Origin: Candidatus Scalindua sp.
Lineage (GTDB): Bacteria; Planctomycetota; Brocadiia; Brocadiales; Scalinduaceae
Reading direction: 5' to 3'
Length of the DNA: 64,000 nt
NCBI GenBank assembly: GCA_021777035.1
Contig: JAIQZR010000010.1
Span: forward strand, 62,001-126,000
Shown here: positions 8,325 to 17,849 of the stretch, one piece after another
How the letters are laid out: the number at the start of each line of letters is the position of its first letter
Position numbering within the stretch: the stretch's first letter is position 1
Translations under genes and position numbers: made by a program
Notes under the pieces: generated by a model
The model's input: only the letters and a program-made list of their open reading frames with translations
The model's database searches: none
Told to the model about the DNA's origin: nothing

Positions 8325-9830
8325 ATGAACGAACCAGACTTGAAAAACAGTACTGAAAAAAAGAAGAGCAAAAAGGAAAAGGGGTTCTTTCGTGAAAATG
8401 TCGAATCCATTTTGATTGCAGTAGCATTGGCGTTTGTATTGAGGGTCTTTGTGGTGGAAGCGTTTAAAATACCTACAGGCTCAATGGCCCCAACTTTATT
8501 AGGCGTGCATAAAGATGTTAAATGTCCTAACTGTAGTTGGAAATTCAAAAGTAATCACAATATTAATTATGTAAGATGTTCAAATTGTTATTATGAGATA
8601 CGTATTTCTGGCAATGGGAATAGGGGGGGGAGCAGGATACTTGTAAACAAGTTCTCTTACGTTTTTGGTGAGCCCGGGAGATGGGATGTTGCCGTATTCA
8701 AATATCCGTTTGCAGATGTTGCATGTATATCATGTGGATTTTCTTCAAGTCAGTCAATGATCTGCGAAAAATGTACTAATACGTTGAAAACAGAGAATTT
8801 TTTAAAGAGTAAGGTTAATGACTATTTTAAACGCCCTTTTGGTATCAACCAATATCACAATGTAGTGTGTAAGTCGTGTGATTCAGAGAATGCTATTAGT
8901 TGTGAACAATGTAGCTCTACTAATGTCAATGTTGTTCGTAAAAATTACATAAAACGTTTGATTGGCTTACCTGATGAAAAGCTACAGGTTGTAAATGGGG
9001 ATATTTATATTAATGATAAGATAACGAGAAAACCGGAAAATGTTCAGGACTCACTTTGGGTGCCGATTTTTGATAGTAATTATCCTGCGAAACAGAAAAT
9101 AGTTGAGAATTGGGAAGCACAGAGCGGAAATTGGGATATCAGTAAAGAGAAATTACATTTAACAACATCTGATGGGATTAAACAAAAATCATATATAACG
9201 TTTAAAAGAGAGATTACAGATAATAGTGTTTATAATGGCGAAATTACAGATGCAGTAAGTGCAGATGTGATGTTGGCCTTCGATGTTGTTGCCACGGGGG
9301 AAAATGGAGGTATCTTAATACTACTGGAAGAAGACGAAAAAACTTATGAAATCTTTGTACGTTTACGTGGAGAGAAAAAGAAGTCTCATTTAATGATTTC
9401 AGGTTCGATTGTTGATAGCAATCCTGACGTTTTTATAGAACCGGAAAAGGTAAGCAGAATTGAATTTTCAAGTGCTGACAATAGAATCATTTTGAAACTG
9501 AACGATTCGGTTGCTTTTTCTAAAACCTACGATACCGATTTAGAATCGTTGGCTGATTTCACAAAATCCAGCAAATTAAAATTTGGTGGAATTAATACTG
9601 AAGCAGTTTTTAAAAATATTTCAATATTCCGTGATGTTTACTATTCAGACTCAGGTGAATGGGGGACTTTTAAACCTGTAGAGATCGGTGAAAAGGAGTA
9701 TTTCTTTCTTGGTGATAATAGCAGAAATAGTAACGATAGCCGGTATTGGAAATTTGTTCCTGAAAGCAGTATGGTGGGAAATGCATTTATGGTATTTTGG
9801 CCTTTAAGGACTATTAAAATTATAAGGTAG
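8325..9830 (+). CDS. lepB: Signal peptidase I, enlarged form with zinc ribbons
   Basis: Membrane serine protease removing signal peptides from exported proteins. From ATG 8325 (a TTG at 8304 is possible) the protein has 501 aa, about twice the usual size. One membrane helix (about 27-47) is followed by catalytic Ser53 in KIPTGSMAPTL. The general-base Lys210 is in YIKRLIGLPDEK, and the GDNSRNSNDSRYW box is near the C-terminus. Between Ser and Lys are six CxxC pairs (67/70, 85/88, 134/137, 147/150, 182/185, 193/196), enough for three zinc ribbons. Residues of about 250-445 form a second insertion that looks like a beta-sandwich, before the final box. The catalytic core is complete. The ribbons may bind partner or substrate; that is inference. 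Confidence 0.92.
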   Translation: MNEPDLKNSTEKKKSKKEKGFFRENVESILIAVALAFVLRVFVVEAFKIPTGSMAPTLLGVHKDVKCPNCSWKFKSNHNINYVRCSNCYYEIRISGNGNRGGSRILVNKFSYVFGEPGRWDVAVFKYPFADVACISCGFSSSQSMICEKCTNTLKTENFLKSKVNDYFKRPFGINQYHNVVCKSCDSENAISCEQCSSTNVNVVRKNYIKRLIGLPDEKLQVVNGDIYINDKITRKPENVQDSLWVPIFDSNYPAKQKIVENWEAQSGNWDISKEKLHLTTSDGIKQKSYITFKREITDNSVYNGEITDAVSADVMLAFDVVATGENGGILILLEEDEKTYEIFVRLRGEKKKSHLMISGSIVDSNPDVFIEPEKVSRIEFSSADNRIILKLNDSVAFSKTYDTDLESLADFTKSSKLKFGGINTEAVFKNISIFRDVYYSDSGEWGTFKPVEIGEKEYFFLGDNSRNSNDSRYWKFVPESSMVGNAFMVFWPLRTIKIIR

Positions 9831-9847
9831 CAATATTAGAGTATAAG

Positions 9848-10609
9848 ATGAAACTAATACAGGCTGTTGAAATAACTAAGACATATGGTAAAAAGACTGC
9901 TGTCGATCACATCAGCTTTGAGGTTCATTCCGGCGAAATAGCGGGTCTCTTGGGACAAAATGGTGCCGGAAAAAGTACGGCTTTTTCAATGGTTATTGGA
10001 ATGATAAAACCAGACCACGGAAAGGTTTACTTTCGTGGGGTAGATGTTACGGATATGCCGATATATATGCGCGCAAGATTAGGCATGGGGTACCTTTCGC
10101 AAGAACCATCTGTTTTTCAGCGTTTAACTGTTGAAGAGAATATATTAGTAGTGCTGGAGACGCTTAAGATTACTTATAGAGAAAGAATGAAAAAGCAGAA
10201 CCAGGTTTTAGGAGAGTTGGGGCTAACGCATTTATCAAAGAAGATGGCTTTTACGCTCTCAGGCGGTGAAAGAAGACGACTTGAGATTGCAAGAGCCATT
10301 TCAACATCACCTTCACTTATTCTTCTGGATGAACCATTTTCCTTTATCGATCCAATAGCGGTTGCTGAAATACAGGACATTGTTATCAGCCTCAAAGAAA
10401 AGGGTATTGGCATATTACTAACAGACCACAATGTGAGGGAAGCGTTAAGTATTACGGATCATTCTTACATTTTGAATTCGGGTTCAATAATAACAAGTGG
10501 GACAACTCAAAAGTTAATTAATGATCCACTTGCAAGAAAATCATATCTTGGAGAAAGCTTCATGGGCAACGATATAAGGCCTCGAGATTCTTTTAAGTCT
10601 TATACATAA
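9848..10609 (+). CDS. lptB: LptB-like ABC transporter ATPase
   Basis: ATP-binding subunit of the lipopolysaccharide export type. Walker A is GQNGAGKST near residue 38, the signature is LSGGERRRLEIARA near residue 140, Walker B is LILLDEPFSFIDP and the switch His is in LTDHNVREAL. The SFIDPIAVAEIQ and DHNVREALSITD stretches are characteristic of LptB over other ABC ATPases. Length is 253 aa. It starts 18 bp after lepB. LptF/LptG permeases are not in the window, so the call rests on the sequence. It is consistent with an outer membrane carrying LPS-like lipid. Confidence 0.85.
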   Translation: MKLIQAVEITKTYGKKTAVDHISFEVHSGEIAGLLGQNGAGKSTAFSMVIGMIKPDHGKVYFRGVDVTDMPIYMRARLGMGYLSQEPSVFQRLTVEENILVVLETLKITYRERMKKQNQVLGELGLTHLSKKMAFTLSGGERRRLEIARAISTSPSLILLDEPFSFIDPIAVAEIQDIVISLKEKGIGILLTDHNVREALSITDHSYILNSGSIITSGTTQKLINDPLARKSYLGESFMGNDIRPRDSFKSYT

Positions 10610-10712
10610 AGTAGTAAAAAGAGGGAGTTCGAGAGGTAAAAACAGGATAGAGGTTAATAATTTATCGCAAGAATACATATCGCATGGTTATTCGTATCGT
10701 ATTATGGTTTTT

Positions 10713-11618
10713 TTAGTAAAAGACATAGATATCCACAAGCGTTACACACATCAATATCATACTTATAATGCCGTTCACCGTAAAAAAAGCTAAATTAATT
10801 TTTCTCAAGTCATGTGGTTTTATAAGGGAATGTTCATAAACCAACATTATACCCACAAAAACAACTCCTCCAAAGTAGATATAATTTAGGTCAGTAAAGT
10901 ACATAAACAAAAATAAGGTGATTACTACAAGAAAGTGTAACACTGAAGACAGTATGAGAGAATTCTTAATTCCCATCATTTTAGGTATAGAATGCAGTTT
11001 GGTTTCTATGTCATGCTGTAGATCCTGGCAAGCATAGATAATATCAAATCCTGCAGTCCAAAGAAGTACTGCAAGAGCAAGTATAAAAGGGGCAATCGTA
11101 ATTTCTCCTGTTACACCTATCCAGGCACCTATTGGGGATAAAGATAGAGAGAGTCCCAACACAAGATGTGAAAAATTAGTAAATCTCTTGGTGAATGAGT
11201 ATCCGAAAATTACCAAGAGTGCTAACGGAGATATGATTAGGGATAGACGATTTAGCAACCCGGCACAGACAATAAACAAGATCGTACAAGATATTGTAAA
11301 AAACCATAAATTCGTTTTACCTATATGGTTCTGTAGCTGAATACGGTAGGCTGTTCTGGGGTTATGGATATCATATTTGGCGTCCACAAGTCTGTTAAAT
11401 GACATCGCACAACTACGAGCCATTATAAGCGCGCCAATTATTAACAAAAGTTGCCTTATATCAGGCATTCCTCCTGCTGCAATAAAAGCGCTCATCACGG
11501 CAAATGGAAACGAAAAAATGGTATGAGAAAATTTTATTAATTTAAAAATAGTATAAAATCTTAGTAGGCTGTTCTGTTCATGCTTCATCGCAGATTCTTT
11601 ATTATTAGTGTTATTCAT
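10713..11618 (-). CDS. UbiA-family prenyltransferase (probable menaquinone pathway MqnP)
   Basis: Integral membrane aromatic prenyltransferase of 301 aa with about eight predicted helices. The first Mg-diphosphate motif is FNRLVDAKYDIHNPRTAYR near residue 75 (NxxxDxxxD); the second is DIIYACQDLQHDIE near residue 190. The annotated relatives are UbiA-like 4-hydroxybenzoate or futalosine-pathway (MqnP) enzymes. No ubiquinone genes are visible, so a menaquinone role is more likely. This is inference, as no mqn gene is adjacent. It converges on lptB and stands alone, with an 800-bp AT-rich gap upstream. Confidence 0.8.
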   Translation of the reverse strand: MNNTNNKESAMKHEQNSLLRFYTIFKLIKFSHTIFSFPFAVMSAFIAAGGMPDIRQLLLIIGALIMARSCAMSFNRLVDAKYDIHNPRTAYRIQLQNHIGKTNLWFFTISCTILFIVCAGLLNRLSLIISPLALLVIFGYSFTKRFTNFSHLVLGLSLSLSPIGAWIGVTGEITIAPFILALAVLLWTAGFDIIYACQDLQHDIETKLHSIPKMMGIKNSLILSSVLHFLVVITLFLFMYFTDLNYIYFGGVVFVGIMLVYEHSLIKPHDLRKINLAFFTVNGIISMILMCVTLVDIYVFY

Positions 11619-12416
11619 TATAATTTTCAGACCAATCGATTTGCAAGCCGATATAATACCTTAATTTTGTCTCTAGCATCGGTTAATCGCCATAATATGA
11701 TAAGGGTTTCCCTGATTGACTAGTTAGCTTCATTCTAATATACTTACTGCACTAAACTATATTGTTTCACAATTAAAATCAATGCTATTCTATTTATCTA
11801 CAATTTATTAATGCGGATATTGACATATAGTCATGTTAATAGTCATGTTAATTACTTGACTTACGCTTGTTTGTTATATAAGATTCAATTTATTTTTTAA
11901 TTATCCGGTACTATTTATACACATAAGTTTTCGCGTATATAATATTTTTAAGTTACATGTATTATGTAGCATAATAAAGGTACCGGTTTATATAGATTTT
12001 CTTTATGAAAATAGAGAATTGAGGAAGGAAAACCATTTAACTTAACATGGAATGTTTAATTGGTTTTAGATGAAATTCGGTTAAAATACAACTATAGTCA
12101 AATCAATCTGTTGCTATTTTGATTTGGTATATGTCATGACTGTTTTGTATAAAAAAACTTTATGTGATTCAATGGATTGTTCATTTTTTGACTCTGATTT
12201 TTTATAACACAAGTTTTTTTATGGATAAACAATTTTTCGCTATTTATAAGACTATTTCATACGAAATTAATATTCGCGTGTTAATTGTAAATCCTTTCCG
12301 TTAGTATTCTTCCATACTTCAATTCTCTAGTGCGTCGGCGTATTGTGTTTTCGTAAAAACGCCAGGATTACACGTCAATTCTATTTTAATTTTTTCGTGC
12401 AAGGAGGGGATGACTT
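11619..12416. other. Long AT-rich intergenic region between divergent ubiA-like gene and rny
   Basis: I find no convincing gene here on either strand. It must contain the promoters of the two divergent genes. A short tandem repeat, TAGTCATGTTAA twice, sits at about 11827-11850 after a TTGACA. The only clear translational signal is AAGGAGG at 12401-12407 in front of rny. Confidence 0.5.
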
Positions 12417-13982
12417 ATTAATTACATTACTTCAAATCCATTAATATATTTCCCAATACTTCCCGTTTGCATAATTTTTGGTTTTTTAATATGTTATCTG
12501 TTTTTTAAATTACGCCAGGTAAGCAGAGAAAAAGCATCCAGAAGCGTAATCAAAGAGGCAAAAACAGAAGCGGAAAGAATAATAAAGGGCGCTGATATTG
12601 CCGCCAGAGAAGAATTGTACAAAAGGAAGGAAGGCTTTGAGAAGGAAACCCAGGATACAAGACAAGAATTACGTCAGTTGGAAAAACGTTTGAGTAAAAG
12701 GGAAGACAACCTTGAAAGAAAGATTGATATCTTGACAAAAAAGGAGAAATACATAGAGAGTATGGCTTCGAACTTGTCAAACAAGGAAAGTGAGGTTAAT
12801 AAGAAAAGCTTACAACTTGATGACCTGATTCAGGAAGAGAAGCACGCCCTTTACAAAGCTTCAGGACTATCTGCAGAAGCTGCAGAAAAATTATTGCTAA
12901 GCCGTCTGGACAAAGAGCTTGAATTGGAGTGTGCAAGCTTAATAGAAAAACACACAAATAAGGCTAAAGAAGAAGCGGAAAAAAAAGCCATATCAATAGT
13001 AGGTACTGCTATACAGCGATGTACGGCAAATAACACGATTGATAATGTTGTGAGTACTATAGAGTTGCCAGGCGACGAGATGAAGGGGAGAATTATTGGT
13101 CGTGAAGGAAGAAATATTCGTGCGTTTGAGAAAGCAACCGGTATAGATGTAATAGTAGATGATACTCCCGGAATTATTGTTCTTTCCGGGTTTGACGGCG
13201 TGCGAAGAGAAGTTGCCAGGTTGGCTATGAAAAAACTAATAGTGGATGGTAGAATTCACCCTGCTCGCATTGAAGAAGTCGTGCAAGAGACAGAAAAAGA
13301 TATTGAACAGATTATTATGGAAACAGGAAAGCAAACAAGCTTCGAGTTGGGAATGCATGATTTGCATCCGGAGATTATTAAATTAATTGGTCGTTTGAGG
13401 TACCGTACCAGCTATGGGCAGAACCAACTTCAACATTCAATAGAGGTCTCTAATCTTGCAGGCGTATTGGCTGGCGAATTGAAACTGGACGAACAGTTAG
13501 CAAAGAGGTGTGGCCTTTTACATGATATAGGTAAAGCGCTTAGTGCGGATATTGAAGGCACTCATGCACTGGTTGGGGCAGAGTTTGCAAAGAGGTATGA
13601 TGAAAAGCCAGAGGTTATAAACGCGATTGCATCACATCACGAGGAGGTACCTTCTGAAACGGTATATTCTGTTTTGATAAATGCTGCAGATGCAATTTCA
13701 GCTAGCCGGCCAGGGGCAAGACGTGAAAGTCTTGAGAAATATGTTAAACGACTCGAGAAGCTGGAGAGTGTAGCAATGTCTTTTAGTGGTGTTGAGAGTG
13801 CGTATGCCATACAGGCTGGCAGAGAAGTAAGGGTTATTGTCCATCCGGATAAAGTCAGCGACAAAATTGCCGCAAAAATATGCTATGATATTGCTAAAAA
13901 TGTTGAAGAAGAACTTGAGTATCCAGGAGAGGTGACAGTTACTGTGATTAGGGAAAAACGGGTAGTTCAGAAGGCGAAATGA
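12417..13982 (+). CDS. rny: Ribonuclease Y, probable ATT start
   Basis: Membrane-anchored endoribonuclease initiating mRNA decay. The conventional start would be TTG at 12615 (455 aa), but the frame stays open to a TGA at 12411-12413. The 66 codons from ATT 12417 encode exactly what the family needs: a membrane anchor (PLIYFPILPVCIIFGFLICY region, residues 9-30) and the start of the long coiled coil. AAGGAGG at 12401-12407 lies nine bases before the ATT, and the total becomes 521 aa, the usual RNase Y length. A KH domain (GRIIGREGRNIRAFEKATGID) and HD domain (LLHDIGKALSAD) follow. The in-between ATG at 12410 is out of frame and stops after three codons. The stop overlaps the mnmG start. Confidence 0.85.
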   Translation: MNYITSNPLIYFPILPVCIIFGFLICYLFFKLRQVSREKASRSVIKEAKTEAERIIKGADIAAREELYKRKEGFEKETQDTRQELRQLEKRLSKREDNLERKIDILTKKEKYIESMASNLSNKESEVNKKSLQLDDLIQEEKHALYKASGLSAEAAEKLLLSRLDKELELECASLIEKHTNKAKEEAEKKAISIVGTAIQRCTANNTIDNVVSTIELPGDEMKGRIIGREGRNIRAFEKATGIDVIVDDTPGIIVLSGFDGVRREVARLAMKKLIVDGRIHPARIEEVVQETEKDIEQIIMETGKQTSFELGMHDLHPEIIKLIGRLRYRTSYGQNQLQHSIEVSNLAGVLAGELKLDEQLAKRCGLLHDIGKALSADIEGTHALVGAEFAKRYDEKPEVINAIASHHEEVPSETVYSVLINAADAISASRPGARRESLEKYVKRLEKLESVAMSFSGVESAYAIQAGREVRVIVHPDKVSDKIAAKICYDIAKNVEEELEYPGEVTVTVIREKRVVQKAK

Positions 13983-15817
13983 TGCACATTAGCTATGATG
14001 TCATTGTTGTTGGTGGTGGGCATGCGGGATGTGAGGCCGCACTGGCATCTGCAAGGATGGGTATGCAGACCGCATTGCTATCAATGAATCTTGATACAAT
14101 TGCACAAATGTCTTGTAACCCTGCTGTTGGTGGGTTGGCAAAAGGCCAACTAGTACGTGAAGTTGATGCGCTTGGTGGCGAAATGGGGAAGGTAATTGAT
14201 GAGACCGCTATCCAGTTCAGACTTCTTAACGCAAGTAAGGGCCATGCGGTCAGATCGCCTCGTGCTCAGGCAGACAAAAAACGTTATCAATTTACAATGA
14301 AAAGGAGATTGGAAGATCAGGACAATCTCTACCTACGTCAGGATAGCGTTGAGAAAATTGTAATTGAAGAGAAAGAAATACTGGATTTAGTTGCTAAAAG
14401 TGGTACAAAGTACAGATGCAAGGTTGTAATTATTACAACTGGCACCTTTCTGAATGGATTGATCCACATCGGTAGCTCACAGGTACGTGGTGGAAGATCA
14501 AGCGAGCCATCATCTGATATCTTATCCTCTAGTTTGCAGAATTTGGGTTTTGAGACCGCCAGACTTAAAACGGGCACTTCACCTCGCCTAAACGGTAGCA
14601 AGATAAATTATGGTATTTTGCAAGGGCAAGAGGGAGACAAAAATCCTACGGCTTTCTCTTTTTCTACTAAAACCATCCAAAGGCCTCAAGTCAATTGTTT
14701 TATAACACATACAAACAGACTAACACACGAAATCATTAAATCAAACTTGGATCGCTCTCCACTCTATACGGGACAAATCAAAGCTATTGGGCCAAGGTAC
14801 TGCCCCTCTATTGAAGACAAGATAACCAGGTTTCCTGATAAAGAGCAACATCAAATATTCATTGAACCTGAAGGATTGGATACAACAGAGGTCTATTGTA
14901 ATGGTATATCTACCAGCGCTCCATTTGATGTTCAGGAAGCTATGGTTCGTTCCATAAAGGGGCTAGAAGAAACAAATATTACGCGTTATGGATATGCCAT
15001 AGAATACGATTATGTTCCACCTACTCAAATTAAACCTTCATTAGAGGCAAAAAATGTTGATAACGTTTTCCTGGCAGGTCAAATAAACGGTACTTCCGGT
15101 TATGAAGAAGCCGCAGCACAGGGAATCATGGCTGGGATAAATTCAGTATTAAAAATTCGTGGCCACAAGCCTTTTGTCCTGGATCGCTCAGAGGCTTATA
15201 TCGGTGTTTTGATTGATGACCTGGTTACAAAGGGTACTCGTGAACCATATAGAATGTTCACTTCAAGGGCGGAGTATCGACTTGTTCTTAGACATGATAA
15301 TGCTGATAGAAGGCTTATGAAATACGGCTATCAGTATGGTCTGATTGGTAAAAAACAATGGGAAGAACTATTAAAAAAAGAAGAAATTATTTCTGAAACA
15401 AATGAGTATATTGAGCATAAAAAAAATGGGGCAGATTCATTGTTAAAACTGTTGAGGCGTCCAGATATGAATTTTAATAACTTGTTGGAGCTCGATAGAG
15501 AATTAAGTAGAAAAAATATTCCTCCTTCCGTTCAAGAACAGGTAGAAATTGAGGCTAAATATAAAGGCTATATCAGCAGGCAAAATCAACAAATAGAGAA
15601 GTTTAAAAAGATGGAAAATTTTACACTTCCATCACAGTTCCACTATGAAACCATACCGGGATTAAGGAAAGAAGCGCAACAGAAACTAGAACAACTTCGT
15701 CCAGTCTCACTAGGACAGGCTTCTCGCATCTCAGGAGTTTCGCCTGCAGATATCTCAATCCTTATGGTTTACTTATTGGGTAAAGGCAAGAAGTGTATTC
15801 AATCGATACCCACTTGA
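13979..15817 (+). CDS. mnmG: tRNA uridine 5-carboxymethylaminomethyl modification enzyme MnmG (GidA)
   Basis: FAD-dependent partner of MnmE that installs the cmnm5 group at wobble U34 of certain tRNAs. The protein (612 aa, family length) begins with the dinucleotide fold VIVVGGGHAGCEAALASARMG. It contains SCNPAVGGLAKGQLVREVDALGG and, later, the second FAD-binding stretch NGTSGYEEAAAQG near residue 370 and FTSRAEYRLVLRHDNAD. It is translationally coupled to rny by an ATGA overlap. mnmE is not adjacent, and rho converges on it 36 bp after its stop. Confidence 0.96.
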   Translation: MMHISYDVIVVGGGHAGCEAALASARMGMQTALLSMNLDTIAQMSCNPAVGGLAKGQLVREVDALGGEMGKVIDETAIQFRLLNASKGHAVRSPRAQADKKRYQFTMKRRLEDQDNLYLRQDSVEKIVIEEKEILDLVAKSGTKYRCKVVIITTGTFLNGLIHIGSSQVRGGRSSEPSSDILSSSLQNLGFETARLKTGTSPRLNGSKINYGILQGQEGDKNPTAFSFSTKTIQRPQVNCFITHTNRLTHEIIKSNLDRSPLYTGQIKAIGPRYCPSIEDKITRFPDKEQHQIFIEPEGLDTTEVYCNGISTSAPFDVQEAMVRSIKGLEETNITRYGYAIEYDYVPPTQIKPSLEAKNVDNVFLAGQINGTSGYEEAAAQGIMAGINSVLKIRGHKPFVLDRSEAYIGVLIDDLVTKGTREPYRMFTSRAEYRLVLRHDNADRRLMKYGYQYGLIGKKQWEELLKKEEIISETNEYIEHKKNGADSLLKLLRRPDMNFNNLLELDRELSRKNIPPSVQEQVEIEAKYKGYISRQNQQIEKFKKMENFTLPSQFHYETIPGLRKEAQQKLEQLRPVSLGQASRISGVSPADISILMVYLLGKGKKCIQSIPT

Positions 15818-15853
15818 GTAAATTTAGAAAAAAATTGGCACTGAAAAAAATAA

Positions 15854-17224
15854 CTACCTTTTGAGGTTCATACTCATCAGGAATTCGGCGTTTGTTTGAG
15901 TTTTTGACAGTTTTTTCGAAAGCAGCTCTAGTACTTCCGGTGGGTTCATTTCACTAAGAACTCTTCGTAGTACCCATACTCTTTTTAATTCCTCCGGATC
16001 AAGTATTAACTCTTCTTTCCTTGTTCCGGATCTGTTTATGTCTATTGCCGGGAACAGCCGTTTGTCTGCCAATCTTCTGTCTAAATGTAATTCCATGTTG
16101 CCAGTACCTTTAAACTCTTCAAAGATAACTTCATCCATTCTGCTGCCGGTATCTACAAGGGCTGTAGCAATTATAGTCAGGCTTCCTCCTTCTTCAATAT
16201 TTCTAGCAGCACCAAAAAATCTTTTAGGTTTCTGAAGAGCATTGGCATCAACACCACCTGACAATATTTTCCCACTATGTGGTATTTCGGTATTATAAGC
16301 CCTTGCAAGGCGCGTGATTGAGTCAAGTAGTATTACAACATCTTTTTTATATTCTACCATTCGTTTGGCCTTTTCTATCACCATTTCAGCCACCTGTACA
16401 TGACGACTTGCCGGTTCATCAAATGTGGAACCGATTACCTCGGCATCAACAGCTCTGTCCATCTCTGTTACCTCTTCCGGACGTTCATCAATTAATAGTA
16501 TTATCAGGTAAACTTCCGGATGGTTTTTAGTAATGCTATTTGCAATTTCCTTAATGAGTACTGTTTTACCAGTTCGAGGTGGGGCGACAATTAAACCGCG
16601 CTGTCCTTTGCCTATTGGAGTGACTAAGTCCATTATTCGCATCTCTATCTCATCTTTATTCGCTTCCAACAAAATACGTTCATCAGGATGAAGAGGTGTC
16701 AAATCATCAAAAACACTCATTTCATTCAAAAGATCAGGATTTTCATAGTTTATAGCCTCCACTCTGAGCAGGGCAAAATATCTTTCATTTTCTTTGGGAG
16801 GGCGTATTTGACCAGAAACTGTAGCGCCAGTTCTAATGCCAAATCTCCTTATTTGTGAAGGTGAAATATATATATCATCAGGACATGGTAAATAATTATA
16901 GTCTGGAGAACGTAAGAAACCGAAACCTTCCGGTAGTACTTCAACCACTCCCTCCCCATACATAAGACCATTCTGGTTTACTCGTTCCTTAAGTATTTTA
17001 AATATTAATTCTTGTTTTTTGAGTCCGGAATACTCTTGTATACCTTCTTTCTTGGCCGAATTCTGAAGTGCTTTTATTGTCATCTTCTGTAATGCGGTGA
17101 TATGCATATCACCCTTTTTTATCTCTTCATACTTTTCGTTTATATTTTTATCTACGACAGGTTCACTGGCCTTTTTGACTGGCTTGGTTGCTTTCGTAGT
17201 CTTTGTAGCTTTTGCTAAAACCAT
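15854..17224 (-). CDS. rho: Transcription termination factor Rho with Lys/Thr-rich N-terminus
   Basis: Hexameric RNA-dependent ATPase that terminates transcription. Start at ATG 17224 is preferred because GGAG lies six bases ahead; a TTG 12 bases upstream is also open. Residues about 1-30 are a basic [15 protein letters not shown]-type tail. The Rho N-terminal and cold-shock RNA-binding domains ([20 protein letters not shown] near residue 110) follow. Walker A is [11 protein letters not shown] near residue 225, then [12 protein letters not shown]. The Q/R loop region and the C-terminal segment are intact (456 aa). The tail resembles that of the FNT channel at 38.9-40 kb. It is followed closely by mnmG in convergent orientation and preceded by coaE. 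Confidence 0.95.
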   Translation of the reverse strand: MVLAKATKTTKATKPVKKASEPVVDKNINEKYEEIKKGDMHITALQKMTIKALQNSAKKEGIQEYSGLKKQELIFKILKERVNQNGLMYGEGVVEVLPEGFGFLRSPDYNYLPCPDDIYISPSQIRRFGIRTGATVSGQIRPPKENERYFALLRVEAINYENPDLLNEMSVFDDLTPLHPDERILLEANKDEIEMRIMDLVTPIGKGQRGLIVAPPRTGKTVLIKEIANSITKNHPEVYLIILLIDERPEEVTEMDRAVDAEVIGSTFDEPASRHVQVAEMVIEKAKRMVEYKKDVVILLDSITRLARAYNTEIPHSGKILSGGVDANALQKPKRFFGAARNIEEGGSLTIIATALVDTGSRMDEVIFEEFKGTGNMELHLDRRLADKRLFPAIDINRSGTRKEELILDPEELKRVWVLRRVLSEMNPPEVLELLSKKLSKTQTNAEFLMSMNLKR

Positions 17225-17237
17225 ATTATTCTCCAAA

Positions 17238-17849
17238 TTACTTTTTTGTTATAAATTGACACCAAAAATCTTTAATCTGATTTAGTGTGTCCTCTTTAGA
17301 ATGATTATTGTTAATGACAACGTCTGCGATTTCTCTTTTTTGCGGTAATAGGCCTTGGAATTTTTCTCTTTTTGTTATTTCGTCTAAAGGCCATTTGCGG
17401 TTGTTTTGAACTCTTACCTTGCATCTCTCTTTGTTAGTATCAACAAACAGTACGATATTACAAATGTTTGTCAAGTTTGATTCAACTAATAGTGCCGCAT
17501 CAAGAACAATGGCCTGTGTTACTGCTTCATTACGAAGCTTGGAAATTCTACTCTTAATTTGTTCTATTGCCTTTGGGTGAATTATGCGATTTAATGCAGA
17601 CAACTCTTCTCTATCTGAAAATACGATTTCTGCTAATACGTGTCTTTTGATTTTACCGTGAATGTCTTGTACATGGTTTCCCCATTTTTTTGTTATATCA
17701 AGCGCAATATCTTTGGTGTTAATGAGTTGATGACAAATTTTGTCGGCATCAATAACGTCCGCTCCCAACGATTCCAACATGCCTGCTATAGTACTCTTTC
17801 CACTTGCTATACCACCCACAATACCTATTACCTTAATTTGCTGCTTCAT
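17238..17849 (-). CDS. coaE: Dephospho-CoA kinase
   Basis: Last step of coenzyme A synthesis: phosphorylates the 3'-hydroxyl of dephospho-CoA. The P-loop [17 protein letters not shown] is near residue 10, followed by the [14 protein letters not shown] segment for substrate binding and later [11 protein letters not shown]. Length (203 aa) is normal. The ATG directly abuts the stop of the upstream 5' nuclease gene, so the two are co-translated. Rho lies 13 bp downstream on the same strand. Confidence 0.93.
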   Translation of the reverse strand: MKQQIKVIGIVGGIASGKSTIAGMLESLGADVIDADKICHQLINTKDIALDITKKWGNHVQDIHGKIKRHVLAEIVFSDREELSALNRIIHPKAIEQIKSRISKLRNEAVTQAIVLDAALLVESNLTNICNIVLFVDTNKERCKVRVQNNRKWPLDEITKREKFQGLLPQKREIADVVINNNHSKEDTLNQIKDFWCQFITKK

